64,000 bases of DNA, taken from contig JAHQRK010000009.1 of assembly GCA_019828595.1 (NCBI GenBank), forward strand, positions 2,666,001 to 2,730,000, read 5' to 3'. This DNA comes from Aphanomyces cochlioides (Eukaryota; Oomycota; Saprolegniomycetes; Saprolegniales; Verrucalvaceae). A program made the position numbers and the translations under genes. The stretch's first letter is position 1, and every line of letters begins with the position of its first letter. Positions 28,237 through 38,354 of this stretch are shown here, piece after piece. The notes under the pieces are model-generated. The model was not told the origin of the DNA, ran no database searches, and was given only the letters and a program-made list of their open reading frames with translations.

Positions 28237-29358
28237 GCCAACCCTCCGCAGTGGACTGGCGTCAAGGCGTCGAGAGGCAAGCGCAAGAAGACGCAACAGC
28301 AAGTGGATTCCCCCGAGCATGGCCGCTCTTGGATTTCGCCCAACATGTTTGAAGCCCTCGACGAACGTGTGTGTGTCAACCCCGAGGAACACGTTGCTCA
28401 GTTTGGCGATTACAAGATCTCAACGATTGTACCCAAGCTGGACGTCTCGGATGACCCTCCCCACCTCCCTACGTCCGGTCAATTTGTCGGCGGCACCAAG
28501 ATCCAAGATGGCGTTCCCAAGCGCATAGAAATGTCTCTTGACGAAATTCTCGCCGAACTACAAGACCTCGACACCAAGACAGCCAAAGTTCCATTGCATC
28601 TCTCAACCCAAGTCGAAGATGCAGTGACCAACAGCTCGTTCAACCTTGCCCAACTCATCAACGACGGCCGCGTCGACATGCTGTGTAGCCATCTCGAGCG
28701 TTCCCCGATTGAATTTGGCTTGCAACTGCACCGACTTTTTGATGAAGACCGTGCATGCTTTGAGTACTTTGTGAGACAACGCCTCCTCCATCGGTGGCTT
28801 CGAGCGACTTGGGGTGGAGACAAACCGTTCTCCCAGCTGTACTCATTGACGTGGGGTGTGCGTATGACCCGCGAGCACGTTCAAGCCATCTTCAGCAACA
28901 TCGAGCTATTCAAGAACATCGACTTCATCGATACTACCATTGACGGCGACGAGATTTCCCTCCACCGCGGCGACCTGGAAGAAGTGTTGGCTGTGGCAGA
29001 AGTTCTCTTGGCCATTCATGCTCCAACGTACTACAACAGTGATGCTGCGATCGTGGCCTCTACCAAGTACCCGGTCACTGCACTGGCTTCTCATTTGGGC
29101 TCCCGCTGTTTGTCGGGCGTATCGCTATCTGCCATATTGCTTGACACGAGCTTCGGCCTCTTGATTTGGAATATCATGGAAACGTTGTATGCCGGCGAAG
29201 ACGAGAAGTCGCGATACGTCTTGACCACGATCCTGGAATTCCATGAGGCTGGCTCCCTGGACCCCACCTTCGACAACCAAGTGATGTTCCAACCCGACAC
29301 TCAGACACTCATGCTGGGAGATGTTGCGAACGCAACGTCTGTCGCGTTCCGTGGCTAA
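28237..29358 (+). CDS. Family A ORF1, N-terminally truncated
   Basis: The frame is open from the truncation point; about 373 codons remain, ending at TAA 29356-29358. It begins QWTGVKASRGKRKK, aligned with EWTEVQTTGKRKK of family E (about residue 453), followed by SWISPNMFEALDE and the conserved helix-rich C-terminal domain. The RRM-like part and the disordered N-terminus are gone. The first ATG-coded Met in frame is in NMFEAL; GTG 28303 is not a plausible eukaryotic start. A functional ORF1 protein is unlikely from this copy. Confidence 0.75.
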   Translation, partial: ANPPQWTGVKASRGKRKKTQQQVDSPEHGRSWISPNMFEALDERVCVNPEEHVAQFGDYKISTIVPKLDVSDDPPHLPTSGQFVGGTKIQDGVPKRIEMSLDEILAELQDLDTKTAKVPLHLSTQVEDAVTNSSFNLAQLINDGRVDMLCSHLERSPIEFGLQLHRLFDEDRACFEYFVRQRLLHRWLRATWGGDKPFSQLYSLTWGVRMTREHVQAIFSNIELFKNIDFIDTTIDGDEISLHRGDLEEVLAVAEVLLAIHAPTYYNSDAAIVASTKYPVTALASHLGSRCLSGVSLSAILLDTSFGLLIWNIMETLYAGEDEKSRYVLTTILEFHEAGSLDPTFDNQVMFQPDTQTLMLGDVANATSVAFRG

Positions 29359-32300
29359 GGTGGTCGCGGCCGGTCTCTTCACCAAGTTCCCCATACTCGA
29401 ACTGACCACTGCCAACCTCAATGGGCTGAAAGACAACGGACATCTTGTGGCGCGGCGACTCCAAATTCCGACCCAAGCCGTTTTCTTTCAAGAAACCAAA
29501 ATCAATAACATCAAACATCTCGAAACCTTCCAACTCCACCTCAACAACGAAGTAGGCGTTGGCAAATACAAGCTCTTCACCAACGATCTCCGCACTGATC
29601 GCGTCGACTCACTCAACAATCGGCGCTGCGGTGTGGCATCGTATTTCCATGGATCCATGCCTGGATTCCTCGACCTGCAACACTTGACCACCCATGACCG
29701 ACCTGGAAGATACATGGTTGTTCGAACTCAGTGGGACGGCGTTCCTGTGTACTTTCACAACGTCTATGCCCCGGTTATCGCTCACTCTCGAGCACCGTTT
29801 TTCGACGATCTGCCTCGCGACTTTGAAGACGACAGCATTCACTTTGTCGGAGGCGATTTCAACTTACCCCTGGAGGAGCATCTGGACGCGACTCGACCTC
29901 GCCAAGACCACAACGCTGGTAAGGCGGAATGCATTGCCTGGCTTTCAGCACTTGGTGTTATCGATGCGTGGAGGATGCACCACCCCAACGAGCGCGTTTA
30001 CAGCGGCCCTGGTCGAAGCAACCGCCTCGACTACCTGTTTGTGGACCAAGATATCGTCGCTCAAACGTACGCACGTTCAAGCTATTCCCCAAGCAGCTTT
30101 GCAGGCGACCACATGGAACACAAAGTGGTCCTCTCCTGCGAGCAGCGAGCTCCCGACCGAAGTTACTGGCGCCTCCCCCGTGAGCTCTTAAAGAACCCTC
30201 AAGTAGTCGCAGCGATCAAGGCCGAAGCCAATCAACTTTTGGACGAGATGCGCGCAGACGACACTCAAAACTTTGGCGCAAAGTGGTACGGCTGGTTGAA
30301 GAGAATGAAGAAGCGTCTCCAAGTCAGTCATCGCCAGTACATTGACTCGATGAAGTACACACTCAACAGCCTCAAGATGAAGTGGCTTACTTCCCGCCGA
30401 GCATTCGACATGGGACTCGTTGAGACATCCATTGTTAATACCGCCCGTCAAGCCCTTGACACTGCCCGCAGCGAGTACCGACAGTTCAACCTGGATCAGC
30501 AATTCGACTTTCACGCCAACGTCAACGAGCGAGGTACCAGTCACTTTTTTCGTCGACCCAAGGGGATCAAAGTGCCGCTCTCGTCCGTGACAATCAACGG
30601 TGCAACGTCGACTGACCCGTCTGAAGTCAAGGCTGGTTTTACGTCTCATTGGAAAAACATCATGGTCACTCCAAGAGACCAACCACCGTTGAATCGGGCC
30701 CGTCGCCGAGCTATCATTCGAGCCATTACTCGACGTCTCACTCAAGAACAGCGCGACGCTCTGGAAAGTCCTCTCACGGCGGAAGACCTGTGCGGCGCGC
30801 TCAAGTCTATGAACCCGAACAAGTCTCCTGGTTCAGACGGCTGGCCTGCAGCTTTCTTTCAAGTCTCCCCGGACGTATTCGCCCAAATCCTGCTCAAGGT
30901 GTTCAACTACCAACTCACCCATCACGGTCACCTCCTGCTCCAACAACGCCGAAGTGCAGTGGCGCTCTTGTTCAAGGCTGGAGACAGAGGCGACCCTGGC
31001 AACTATCGGCCGATTACTCTCATGTCGGTTGAAGTCAAGATTCTATCGCGGGCGCTGGCCTACCGTCTTGCACAAGTTGCCCCATACCTCGCTCACCCAA
31101 GCCAAGCTGGTTTTGTCCCTGGCCGTCGCTTGCACGACCACGTGATGCTGGTACAAGCATTGCAGACTTTCTGTACCAATGAAGACCACGACTACTACGC
31201 GACGTTTCTCGACTTTTCCAAGGCATACGATATGGTTGACCAAGGCTTTCTCTTCGACGTACTCAAGGAGATGAACATCGGTCCCACATTTGTGTCTTGG
31301 GTTCAGTTGCTTTACAATACGCCTCTGGTCCAGATCATTTTCAACGACGGTCTTGGCCCTACCATACGGCCTACCCGCGGAGTCAAGCAAGGTTGCCCCC
31401 TATCGTGCATGCTCTTCGTACTTTACCTCGAGCCACTCGGCGAAATGCTACGCGGATCTCCTGATTTTGGTATTCCCCTTCCAAATGGAGACTCACTGAC
31501 GAGCATCTACTTTGCCGACGACACGACTCTACTCTCGTCATCCCTCCAAGCGGCGGTCGAGCAAATGGCAATTGTCGAAGACTTTTGCTCTGTGTCTGGA
31601 GCTCGTCTCAACGTTGCCAAGTGCATGACTTTGGCGCTCAACAACAATCTCGATATCGAAGACATCGACGATGGTGGCCTCTTGAACGTCTTGCCGAGCG
31701 AGAAGCCAGTGAAATACCTTGGTATTCTCTTTGGCCACCGACTGCCGCGCGATTTTCAAGTCCAGCAACTGAACGACAAGTTTCTGGCTGCGTTTCAAAC
31801 GTGGGGAAGTCGTGCGCGAACCATCCAAGGCCGCAAACTCATCGTATCGACCATGTTGTTGTCGTTGTTATGGCATGTCACGGCTGCAGTGTATGTGCCT
31901 CCAACGATGGTTGCCGTTTGGCAAAGAATGGTCAACAAGTACATCCTTGGTCGGAAGACGCAAATCACCGACCATCATCGCTCAACTATTTGCCGCAAGT
32001 GGCAGTTCGATCAAAAACTCGGCCTCGGTATTCCGCATGTGGCTTCGAAGCTTCGGACTCAGCGACTGCTGCGGCTCCAACTCTTGATGCAGCCCAATTC
32101 ACCCAACACATTTGCCCCATGGAAGTTGCTTGTCAAGAGACAATTTTCCCGTGTCATGAACAAGCTGTATCGCGACACCCACCCGTTCGACTTTCTCACG
32201 TACTTCCCCAACCACAGCTCCAAGTGGTTGTTTTTGTGGGAGCTGCATCCTCTTTGGCACGACATTTGGCATCAATGGGCCGCCACACCTATGGCCAAGC

Positions 32301-33475
32301 GAACCGCTTCGCCACCAAGCCTCGAAGAACTTTTGAACCTCCCCGTGTGGCTGACATCCTACCCCGCTCTGCAAGTTGGTCCTGCGGGTGCTACATCAAA
32401 TGTCGTGAAGACTGCTCTGTGTCGTCGATGGTGTAGACATGCGTCTCAAAACGGTTTCCACTGCCTCAAAGACTTCTTGACACGGCAAGGGACATGGCCT
32501 ACAAGAGCTGCGTTTATTGATCGACTGTCATCCAACAACCGTGCGGCACAAGTGACGTTACAAGCGAACGGCGCGATGGGATTTGCAGCACCCGAACGTG
32601 CTGGTCAAGTTTATAGCCACCTCACCAAGATATTCGACCAAGTCCTCCGCACGTCTGGCGTTCGAACTGGAACTGCTTTGACCGATATCGATACAACAAG
32701 TCACCCTTTCAAGGCACTTTTCAAAGATCAATTGCTATCCTTCGAGCGTTGGCCCAAGCGACTCGTATCACGTTTGGCGCATCACGCCCCTTCGGATGGA
32801 AAACCGCACCCAGTGGCGACATCGTCCCGCGTCGAGCAACAAGATATTGCGACCTACGTGCGACTCATCCGCAAAACATGCCGTTGGCCGCCTCCCCTCC
32901 ATGGCGACGTTTGGTTTCGACTGTTGTTCAACATGCTGCCTGTCAACTCGCGCTTGTTCTACTTGCAACCTCAGCAGCCAGACGTAATTTGCTGTGTCTA
33001 TACCAATTGCGACGCACCGGAGAACCAACACCACGCCTTCCACACCTGCTCTCGCGTGTATCCCCTTTGGCGTTTTCACGCGACCGCTTGGCGATGCTTC
33101 GGTGTCAATTTCGATTGGACTGCCATCACCAACATCGACCGCTTTCAAGTCAACGAACGCGGTAGCCAGCTTCAAGACATACTGTTTGTGCTCTGGGCTC
33201 TTCTGTGTGCTTCCAACCTTCACTATATTTGGACAACGCACAACGCCGCCAAGTTCGAATCGAAGGAGCCGCCTCCGCCAGAAATTTGGCAAGAAGTCAG
33301 CTTCATCCGATGGCATGCATCGATCCGCAGATGGCTTCGCCTCCAAGAAGTTGACAGCCCTCAACGAGTGGAAGCAATTTCAGCAATCAATACTTTGCAT
33401 AGACAACCTGTCTATCGCCCACTGGTAGCCAAGTACCCGACTTTGCTCGCGCTCCAACCTTCAGCCCCAAATTAA
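29321..33475 (+). CDS. Family A ORF2: APE endonuclease, reverse transcriptase, zinc-binding C-terminus (1384 aa)
   Basis: ATG 29321 overlaps the last 38 nt of ORF1 in the +1 frame. Endonuclease, residues 25-270: TANLNG (30-35), FQETK (56-60), HNVYAP (146-151), GDFN (178-181), RLDYLFV (235-241) and GDH (262-264). RT, about 455-810: NKSPGSDGWPAAFF, RPITLMSVEVKILSRAL, motif A LDFSKAYD with Asp631, motif B RGVKQGCPLS (686-695), motif C YFADD with Asp733/734, and KYLGILFGH (798-806). A long helical region follows, then C1225-x4-C1230-x7-H1238-x4-C1243 of zf-RVT type. No RNase H domain. It would nick the tRNA-Ile target and prime cDNA synthesis from it. All catalytic residues are intact. Four full-length copies in the window appear identical in protein sequence. 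Confidence 0.93.
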   Translation: MLRTQRLSRSVAKVVAAGLFTKFPILELTTANLNGLKDNGHLVARRLQIPTQAVFFQETKINNIKHLETFQLHLNNEVGVGKYKLFTNDLRTDRVDSLNNRRCGVASYFHGSMPGFLDLQHLTTHDRPGRYMVVRTQWDGVPVYFHNVYAPVIAHSRAPFFDDLPRDFEDDSIHFVGGDFNLPLEEHLDATRPRQDHNAGKAECIAWLSALGVIDAWRMHHPNERVYSGPGRSNRLDYLFVDQDIVAQTYARSSYSPSSFAGDHMEHKVVLSCEQRAPDRSYWRLPRELLKNPQVVAAIKAEANQLLDEMRADDTQNFGAKWYGWLKRMKKRLQVSHRQYIDSMKYTLNSLKMKWLTSRRAFDMGLVETSIVNTARQALDTARSEYRQFNLDQQFDFHANVNERGTSHFFRRPKGIKVPLSSVTINGATSTDPSEVKAGFTSHWKNIMVTPRDQPPLNRARRRAIIRAITRRLTQEQRDALESPLTAEDLCGALKSMNPNKSPGSDGWPAAFFQVSPDVFAQILLKVFNYQLTHHGHLLLQQRRSAVALLFKAGDRGDPGNYRPITLMSVEVKILSRALAYRLAQVAPYLAHPSQAGFVPGRRLHDHVMLVQALQTFCTNEDHDYYATFLDFSKAYDMVDQGFLFDVLKEMNIGPTFVSWVQLLYNTPLVQIIFNDGLGPTIRPTRGVKQGCPLSCMLFVLYLEPLGEMLRGSPDFGIPLPNGDSLTSIYFADDTTLLSSSLQAAVEQMAIVEDFCSVSGARLNVAKCMTLALNNNLDIEDIDDGGLLNVLPSEKPVKYLGILFGHRLPRDFQVQQLNDKFLAAFQTWGSRARTIQGRKLIVSTMLLSLLWHVTAAVYVPPTMVAVWQRMVNKYILGRKTQITDHHRSTICRKWQFDQKLGLGIPHVASKLRTQRLLRLQLLMQPNSPNTFAPWKLLVKRQFSRVMNKLYRDTHPFDFLTYFPNHSSKWLFLWELHPLWHDIWHQWAATPMAKRTASPPSLEELLNLPVWLTSYPALQVGPAGATSNVVKTALCRRWCRHASQNGFHCLKDFLTRQGTWPTRAAFIDRLSSNNRAAQVTLQANGAMGFAAPERAGQVYSHLTKIFDQVLRTSGVRTGTALTDIDTTSHPFKALFKDQLLSFERWPKRLVSRLAHHAPSDGKPHPVATSSRVEQQDIATYVRLIRKTCRWPPPLHGDVWFRLLFNMLPVNSRLFYLQPQQPDVICCVYTNCDAPENQHHAFHTCSRVYPLWRFHATAWRCFGVNFDWTAITNIDRFQVNERGSQLQDILFVLWALLCASNLHYIWTTHNAAKFESKEPPPPEIWQEVSFIRWHASIRRWLRLQEVDSPQRVEAISAINTLHRQPVYRPLVAKYPTLLALQPSAPN

Positions 33476-33586
33476 CAAGCCCCAAGTATTTATTCAACAA
33501 GTCAAAAATCGCTGTACTCCAAAGCCCAAAGTAGAAAATCTGCTGAAGCATTTGGAAGTGGGATGAGCCGTTAGTAGGCAATATTA

Positions 33587-33617
33587 GTATTAGTAGATAT
33601 TGAAAGTCTATTAATAT
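33587..33617 (+). other. 3' UTR hairpin of family A
   Basis: GTATTAGTAGA pairs with TCTATTAATAT (11 bp, two G-T pairs, 9-nt loop), 15 nt before the insertion point. It occupies the same place as the hairpin of family C. The flanking words TGGGATGAGCC, GGCAATATTAGT and CTCCCCATTG are shared between A and C. It recurs in every A 3' end in the window. Confidence 0.6.
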
Positions 33618-33646
33618 ACCTCCCCATTGCAGTGAGCTATACGACC

Positions 33647-35331
33647 TCCCTGAAGACTCGGTCGCCAAGTGGCAGTCCATGGTGTACAAGTTCATCTTGA
33701 CAAGAAAGCGACACAAGGAAGACAAGCACATGTCCTTGATCAACTCTGGCGTGGCGTATCATCCCAGCCTGGGTCTCAGGATTCCGCATATTGCGTCAAG
33801 AATTCGTGCTCAACGTGTTCAGCGACTTCAATTCCTTGTTCAGACCGACAACGAAGAACCATCGTTATGGTCTGTTCTCCCGAAGCAGCTCTTTCGAAGG
33901 TGCATGGAGCCGTTCGCAAGATACTCGTCGTGGGACTGCCTCATGTATCATCCCAACCACAACACAAATCACATGCGACTTGAAGTACTCCCTTTGTTGT
34001 GGCGGAAAATCTGGGCCAACTGGCATCGTATCCCCCTTACGCGCAAATGTCCTGAAACGCCGACACAATCTCAGCTCCCTACCATGTCTGTTTGGCTGCA
34101 AATTCATCCGCTGTTTTTGGTTCCTGGTTCCAATGGACCAACCTCGCTTGCTGTCGCCCTCAAACATCATCGTCCCTTCTACAAGTTCCTCGCCCAAGAA
34201 GGCTTGCATTGCTTGGACGATTTCGTCACCACACAACGCGTGTGGCCCTCCTATGAAGAATTCAAGTTGCAAATGGAGCCTTACGTTTGGCGGTTCCCTG
34301 GCGATGATTTTCCACGCGTGTTTCGCCATTTGTACTCCCTGCTTTCACTCATTGCGACCACTGTATGGCAAGTACTGGGTATCCCTCTCGTGGAAGCTGT
34401 GCCTCCCAATCATGAAGTTCAAATCCCCGTCGGACAAGTTTGGAAGAATGTCTTTGTTCCTTTTCAACAATGGCCGCGCAAGTACATCCGATCGATTTGC
34501 TTTTGCGCGCCACTACTCACCAAACAGCACCCCTTGTCGAGCGATTCAAGAAACAATGATTTGGCGATCAAGAAATACATGAACAAGACTGTGAAACCTT
34601 TGATGCGATATCCAACTCCTGTTCAAGCCGATGTGTGGTGGCGAATCTTGTTTCGGATGCTACCCGTCAACTCTCGCTTCTTTTTCCTTCAAGACACCAA
34701 CCCTAGCATTATCGAATGCTCCTTTCCTGGTTGCTCAGCCGTCGAAACGATACAACACATCCTGTTCGACTGCAAGTTTGTCAAGCCTGTGTGGAATTGG
34801 CATCAAGCAGCGTGGCGGCCGTTTGGTATTCCATTTACATGGAATACGATTATCAACCTCGACGAATTCGCGGTTTCTGAAGAATGGGTGTCTCATTTTT
34901 CAGTGATTCGTCGTTTGTGGGTCCTTCTCGTTTCATCTTTGCTACGGGACTTTTGGATTCATCGCAATCGAACCAAGTTTGAAGGCAAAACAGTGCCATA
35001 CATCCAGGCGGAAGTATCTCTTGTTTCGTGGACCGCAAATATCAGACGAATGCTCCGTGATCCTACAATGGACAGTGATGAAGCAATGCAAGTCTCCGAG
35101 ATAGTCGAAAAACTCAAGTCTCATACCAACTACACTTGGTTTTGGGAGAAGAACTTGCGAGCGACACTTGTGTAAAGAAGTCTCAAGATTTCAAGACAAT
35201 GCAAGAGCTCAATCGAACTCACGCAACGATTCAAGTGGCTTTCGAGTAGAACTTAGTAGTCCTTGTTCCCCATTGGGTCGTCTAGGCAAATATTTATAGG
35301 GGTTAAAGGTCAAATATACCCCGATTGTCAT
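33647..35331 (+). mobile_element. Family B element, copy 5
   Basis: Same structure as copy 3, with the 6-bp deletion. Flanked by 14-mers at 33633 and 35332. Confidence 0.88.
33649..35175 (+). CDS. Family B ORF2 C-terminal fragment, copy 5
   Basis: Open throughout, first ATG 33679, 498 aa, identical in protein to copy 3. Contains the post-RT region and zinc cluster only. Confidence 0.8.
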   Translation, partial: PEDSVAKWQSMVYKFILTRKRHKEDKHMSLINSGVAYHPSLGLRIPHIASRIRAQRVQRLQFLVQTDNEEPSLWSVLPKQLFRRCMEPFARYSSWDCLMYHPNHNTNHMRLEVLPLLWRKIWANWHRIPLTRKCPETPTQSQLPTMSVWLQIHPLFLVPGSNGPTSLAVALKHHRPFYKFLAQEGLHCLDDFVTTQRVWPSYEEFKLQMEPYVWRFPGDDFPRVFRHLYSLLSLIATTVWQVLGIPLVEAVPPNHEVQIPVGQVWKNVFVPFQQWPRKYIRSICFCAPLLTKQHPLSSDSRNNDLAIKKYMNKTVKPLMRYPTPVQADVWWRILFRMLPVNSRFFFLQDTNPSIIECSFPGCSAVETIQHILFDCKFVKPVWNWHQAAWRPFGIPFTWNTIINLDEFAVSEEWVSHFSVIRRLWVLLVSSLLRDFWIHRNRTKFEGKTVPYIQAEVSLVSWTANIRRMLRDPTMDSDEAMQVSEIVEKLKSHTNYTWFWEKNLRATLV

Positions 35332-35345
35332 TGAGCTATACGACC

Positions 35346-36344
35346 TATTATACTTATTCCCATACACACCACATCACACAACACACGTTCTCAAACACAT
35401 TGACACACACACTTTTTTTCCACACACAAAAGAAACCTACAACATATCCCACACACCATCCACTCTCCCAACAAAACAAAACCTACGCAATTCAATTTGG
35501 CATCCGCTCGTCGTCAGCCCTCGACAGTCCCAAGCTTCATTCCTCGTGTCCTCTGTCCATATCCTTTTACACGCATACTATTTAATTATAAACGTTATTA
35601 TTAGCAGAGAGTTTTGACCTACATTTTCGTCTTTAAAGTCATGTTTCTCAAACGCTATAATGTTTTCCAAGTTATTTCTTATTGCATGCAAATCCTCATG
35701 AAATTCATATTCGGCGGGTCAAATTTCTTATCAAAACTCAAATACTTTGCTTCAGTATGGAGAAAAGTTCATCGTCGTTGTCGACCACTGTCAAGTGGCT
35801 CATTCATATAACGCCAACAAGCCAGGACAGAGCTTTGTGAAGGCAAAGCTACACGATCTTGAAAAGATTGTCGATCCCATTCGAGATGCTTCGTTTTGTT
35901 TATCCGTGTAGATTCCTATTTACATGTATTTTGGATGCATGCCTTGGCTGCCACGTTGAGGTGATTCAAATGAAATTCACAGACTCAGAGATCATTGCAA
36001 ACGATTGCATGACTACATCAAGACATGTCGGCGTATCTCGATGTGTCAACCATCGTAAACACACGAGCGTTTGGAGCAAGCCTCGCGAAGAGACTCAACA
36101 GAACAAAAACAAGACTGCATTTGTCTTGTCAAGAGTATAGATGGACACTGCAGATGGACCACAGTCCGTGAAAGAGAGATTCAAGGAATGTCTTATCCAT
36201 ATGTGCGTAGAGGTGAGCACATCTTTTCGTGCTGGACGTGGCATGAGGTGACTAGTAAGAGCTGAGAAGAATACAGGAGGAATCCTAAGGAAAGGCAAGA
36301 ATGTTGGGAGGAGAGGACGAAATCGGAGAAAAGGGGAAAAACGT
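35346..36344 (+). repeat. F block copy 5
   Basis: Same variants as copy 4; no additional features seen. Confidence 0.8.
36337..36341 (-). terminator. Pol III terminator, T5
   Basis: T5 in the tRNA direction, 3 nt past the tRNA 3' end. Confidence 0.8.
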
Positions 36345-36417
36345 TGGTCATACTGGGGCTCGAACCCAGGACCCTGGCGTTATTAGCACCATGCTCTACC
36401 GACTGAGCTATACGACC
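36345..36417 (-). tRNA. tRNA-Ile(AAU), copy 5
   Basis: Identical to the other copies. A truncated family C element has inserted between it and the family A element of this unit. Confidence 0.96.
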
Positions 36418-37216
36418 TGGACTCGACAAAGACTGGTTCGACGAAAAAGACCTCAGCGGGTGTCAAGAAGCCGTGGCGATGTACCAACGATGGCGACGAT
36501 GGCGACAAGCTGGAGCCCACTTCCTCACGAACACTGGTCTCGCCCCAACGCTTGCTGAATTTCGAGCGATGGATCCTCTGTGGCTAGAAATTGGCAACAA
36601 CAGTGACAAATCTTGTCTTGCGGCTGCAATCCGAATCGTTGCTACCAATTTGAATGTCTCCAATTTTGAGCTCAGCGAAGAAGTCATTTCGGGTTTCAAA
36701 GAGGCCCATGGAGTTCCTCAAGACGCGGGCATTCCCCCTTCCAAGATGCATGATTTTCTCAAGCTGGCATACACACATGGATTCCACTACAACGACGCCA
36801 TATTCTCCCGTCAACTGCTCAAGCAATCGGTGGGTGATCCAATTCGTGATATCTGTAGAGCGATATTGGATGAGCCTGACGGAGAATTCCTGGTTGTTTC
36901 TGTCACTGATTCAACATCCCATTGCTGGGTCCTCGCCAAGCGATACAAGCGCTGCATAGACCGAAGTCTATGTATGATCCAAGACAATGAAAATGTATAC
37001 CCCCTGGGTCAGATGCCAAGAGTCAGTTTTATCCGACATATTCGCCGTGTTAGCTTACAAACACCGAAGAAATCGAAGTCCCAACGTCGAAGCGAATCAA
37101 GAAAACGAAAAGCCAAATTGATTTCCAATTCAGCCTAGCAGTTGGAAATGGGATGAGCCTTCGGGCAATATTAGTTTGTAGTTTACATTAACTACAAATA
37201 GACTCCCCATTGACAT
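36418..37216 (+). mobile_element. Family C element, copy 4, 5'-truncated
   Basis: It starts inside the chromodomain coding region (GGACTCGACAAAG) and ends at the 14-mer 37217-37230, beyond which the usual family A start follows. It is the only unit of the amplified right half to carry C, so this insertion is younger than the amplification and fell at the tRNA as predicted. Confidence 0.9.
36419..37138 (+). CDS. Family C protein fragment (protease-like domain and basic tail)
   Basis: The frame is open from the truncation point to TAG 37136-37138. The first in-frame ATG is 36479. A 9-bp duplication (GATGGCGAC twice) gives RWRRWRQAG in place of RWRQAG. The N-terminal half and most of the chromodomain are lost; the Cys, His and Asp positions of the putative protease remain. 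A dead-on-arrival fragment. Confidence 0.75.
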   Translation, partial: GLDKDWFDEKDLSGCQEAVAMYQRWRRWRQAGAHFLTNTGLAPTLAEFRAMDPLWLEIGNNSDKSCLAAAIRIVATNLNVSNFELSEEVISGFKEAHGVPQDAGIPPSKMHDFLKLAYTHGFHYNDAIFSRQLLKQSVGDPIRDICRAILDEPDGEFLVVSVTDSTSHCWVLAKRYKRCIDRSLCMIQDNENVYPLGQMPRVSFIRHIRRVSLQTPKKSKSQRRSESRKRKAKLISNSA

Positions 37217-37232
37217 TGAGCTATACGACCTA

Positions 37233-38354
37233 GCCAACCCTCCGCAGTGGACTGGCGTCAAGGCGTCGAGAGGCAAGCGCAAGAAGACGCAACAGCAAGT
37301 GGATTCCCCCGAGCATGGCCGCTCTTGGATTTCGCCCAACATGTTTGAAGCCCTCGACGAACGTGTGTGTGTCAACCCCGAGGAACACGTTGCTCAGTTT
37401 GGCGATTACAAGATCTCAACGATTGTACCCAAGCTGGACGTCTCGGATGACCCTCCCCACCTCCCTACGTCCGGTCAATTTGTCGGCGGCACCAAGATCC
37501 AAGATGGCGTTCCCAAGCGCATAGAAATGTCTCTTGACGAAATTCTCGCCGAACTACAAGACCTCGACACCAAGACAGCCAAAGTTCCATTGCATCTCTC
37601 AACCCAAGTCGAAGATGCAGTGACCAACAGCTCGTTCAACCTTGCCCAACTCATCAACGACGGCCGCGTCGACATGCTGTGTAGCCATCTCGAGCGTTCC
37701 CCGATTGAATTTGGCTTGCAACTGCACCGACTTTTTGATGAAGACCGTGCATGCTTTGAGTACTTTGTGAGACAACGCCTCCTCCATCGGTGGCTTCGAG
37801 CGACTTGGGGTGGAGACAAACCGTTCTCCCAGCTGTACTCATTGACGTGGGGTGTGCGTATGACCCGCGAGCACGTTCAAGCCATCTTCAGCAACATCGA
37901 GCTATTCAAGAACATCGACTTCATCGATACTACCATTGACGGCGACGAGATTTCCCTCCACCGCGGCGACCTGGAAGAAGTGTTGGCTGTGGCAGAAGTT
38001 CTCTTGGCCATTCATGCTCCAACGTACTACAACAGTGATGCTGCGATCGTGGCCTCTACCAAGTACCCGGTCACTGCACTGGCTTCTCATTTGGGCTCCC
38101 GCTGTTTGTCGGGCGTATCGCTATCTGCCATATTGCTTGACACGAGCTTCGGCCTCTTGATTTGGAATATCATGGAAACGTTGTATGCCGGCGAAGACGA
38201 GAAGTCGCGATACGTCTTGACCACGATCCTGGAATTCCATGAGGCTGGCTCCCTGGACCCCACCTTCGACAACCAAGTGATGTTCCAACCCGACACTCAG
38301 ACACTCATGCTGGGAGATGTTGCGAACGCAACGTCTGTCGCGTTCCGTGGCTAA
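37233..38354 (+). CDS. Family A ORF1, N-terminally truncated, copy 2
   Basis: Same reading and truncation as at 28237; no difference noticed in the protein. Confidence 0.75.
   Translation, partial: ANPPQWTGVKASRGKRKKTQQQVDSPEHGRSWISPNMFEALDERVCVNPEEHVAQFGDYKISTIVPKLDVSDDPPHLPTSGQFVGGTKIQDGVPKRIEMSLDEILAELQDLDTKTAKVPLHLSTQVEDAVTNSSFNLAQLINDGRVDMLCSHLERSPIEFGLQLHRLFDEDRACFEYFVRQRLLHRWLRATWGGDKPFSQLYSLTWGVRMTREHVQAIFSNIELFKNIDFIDTTIDGDEISLHRGDLEEVLAVAEVLLAIHAPTYYNSDAAIVASTKYPVTALASHLGSRCLSGVSLSAILLDTSFGLLIWNIMETLYAGEDEKSRYVLTTILEFHEAGSLDPTFDNQVMFQPDTQTLMLGDVANATSVAFRG

Larger units (their letters stand above)
28235..33632 (+). mobile_element. Family A non-LTR retrotransposon, copy 1 (5'-truncated in ORF1, ORF2 intact)
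   Basis: 5,398 bp. It starts inside ORF1 (TAGCCAACCCTCCG) and ends at CTCCCCATTGCAG before the 14-mer 33633-33646. Five copies (28235, 37231, 45416, 53605, 61795) share this start exactly, so one insertion was amplified together with its tRNA. The 3' UTR of about 155 nt has an 11-bp hairpin (33587-33617). There is no poly(A) tail. Confidence 0.92.

Noticed and set aside
30188..30745. Minus-strand open frames of up to 198 codons opposite ORF2 (for example here and at 32768-33364)
   Set aside because: They are mirror frames of the RT gene, recur only where ORF2 occurs, and show no recognisable domain.
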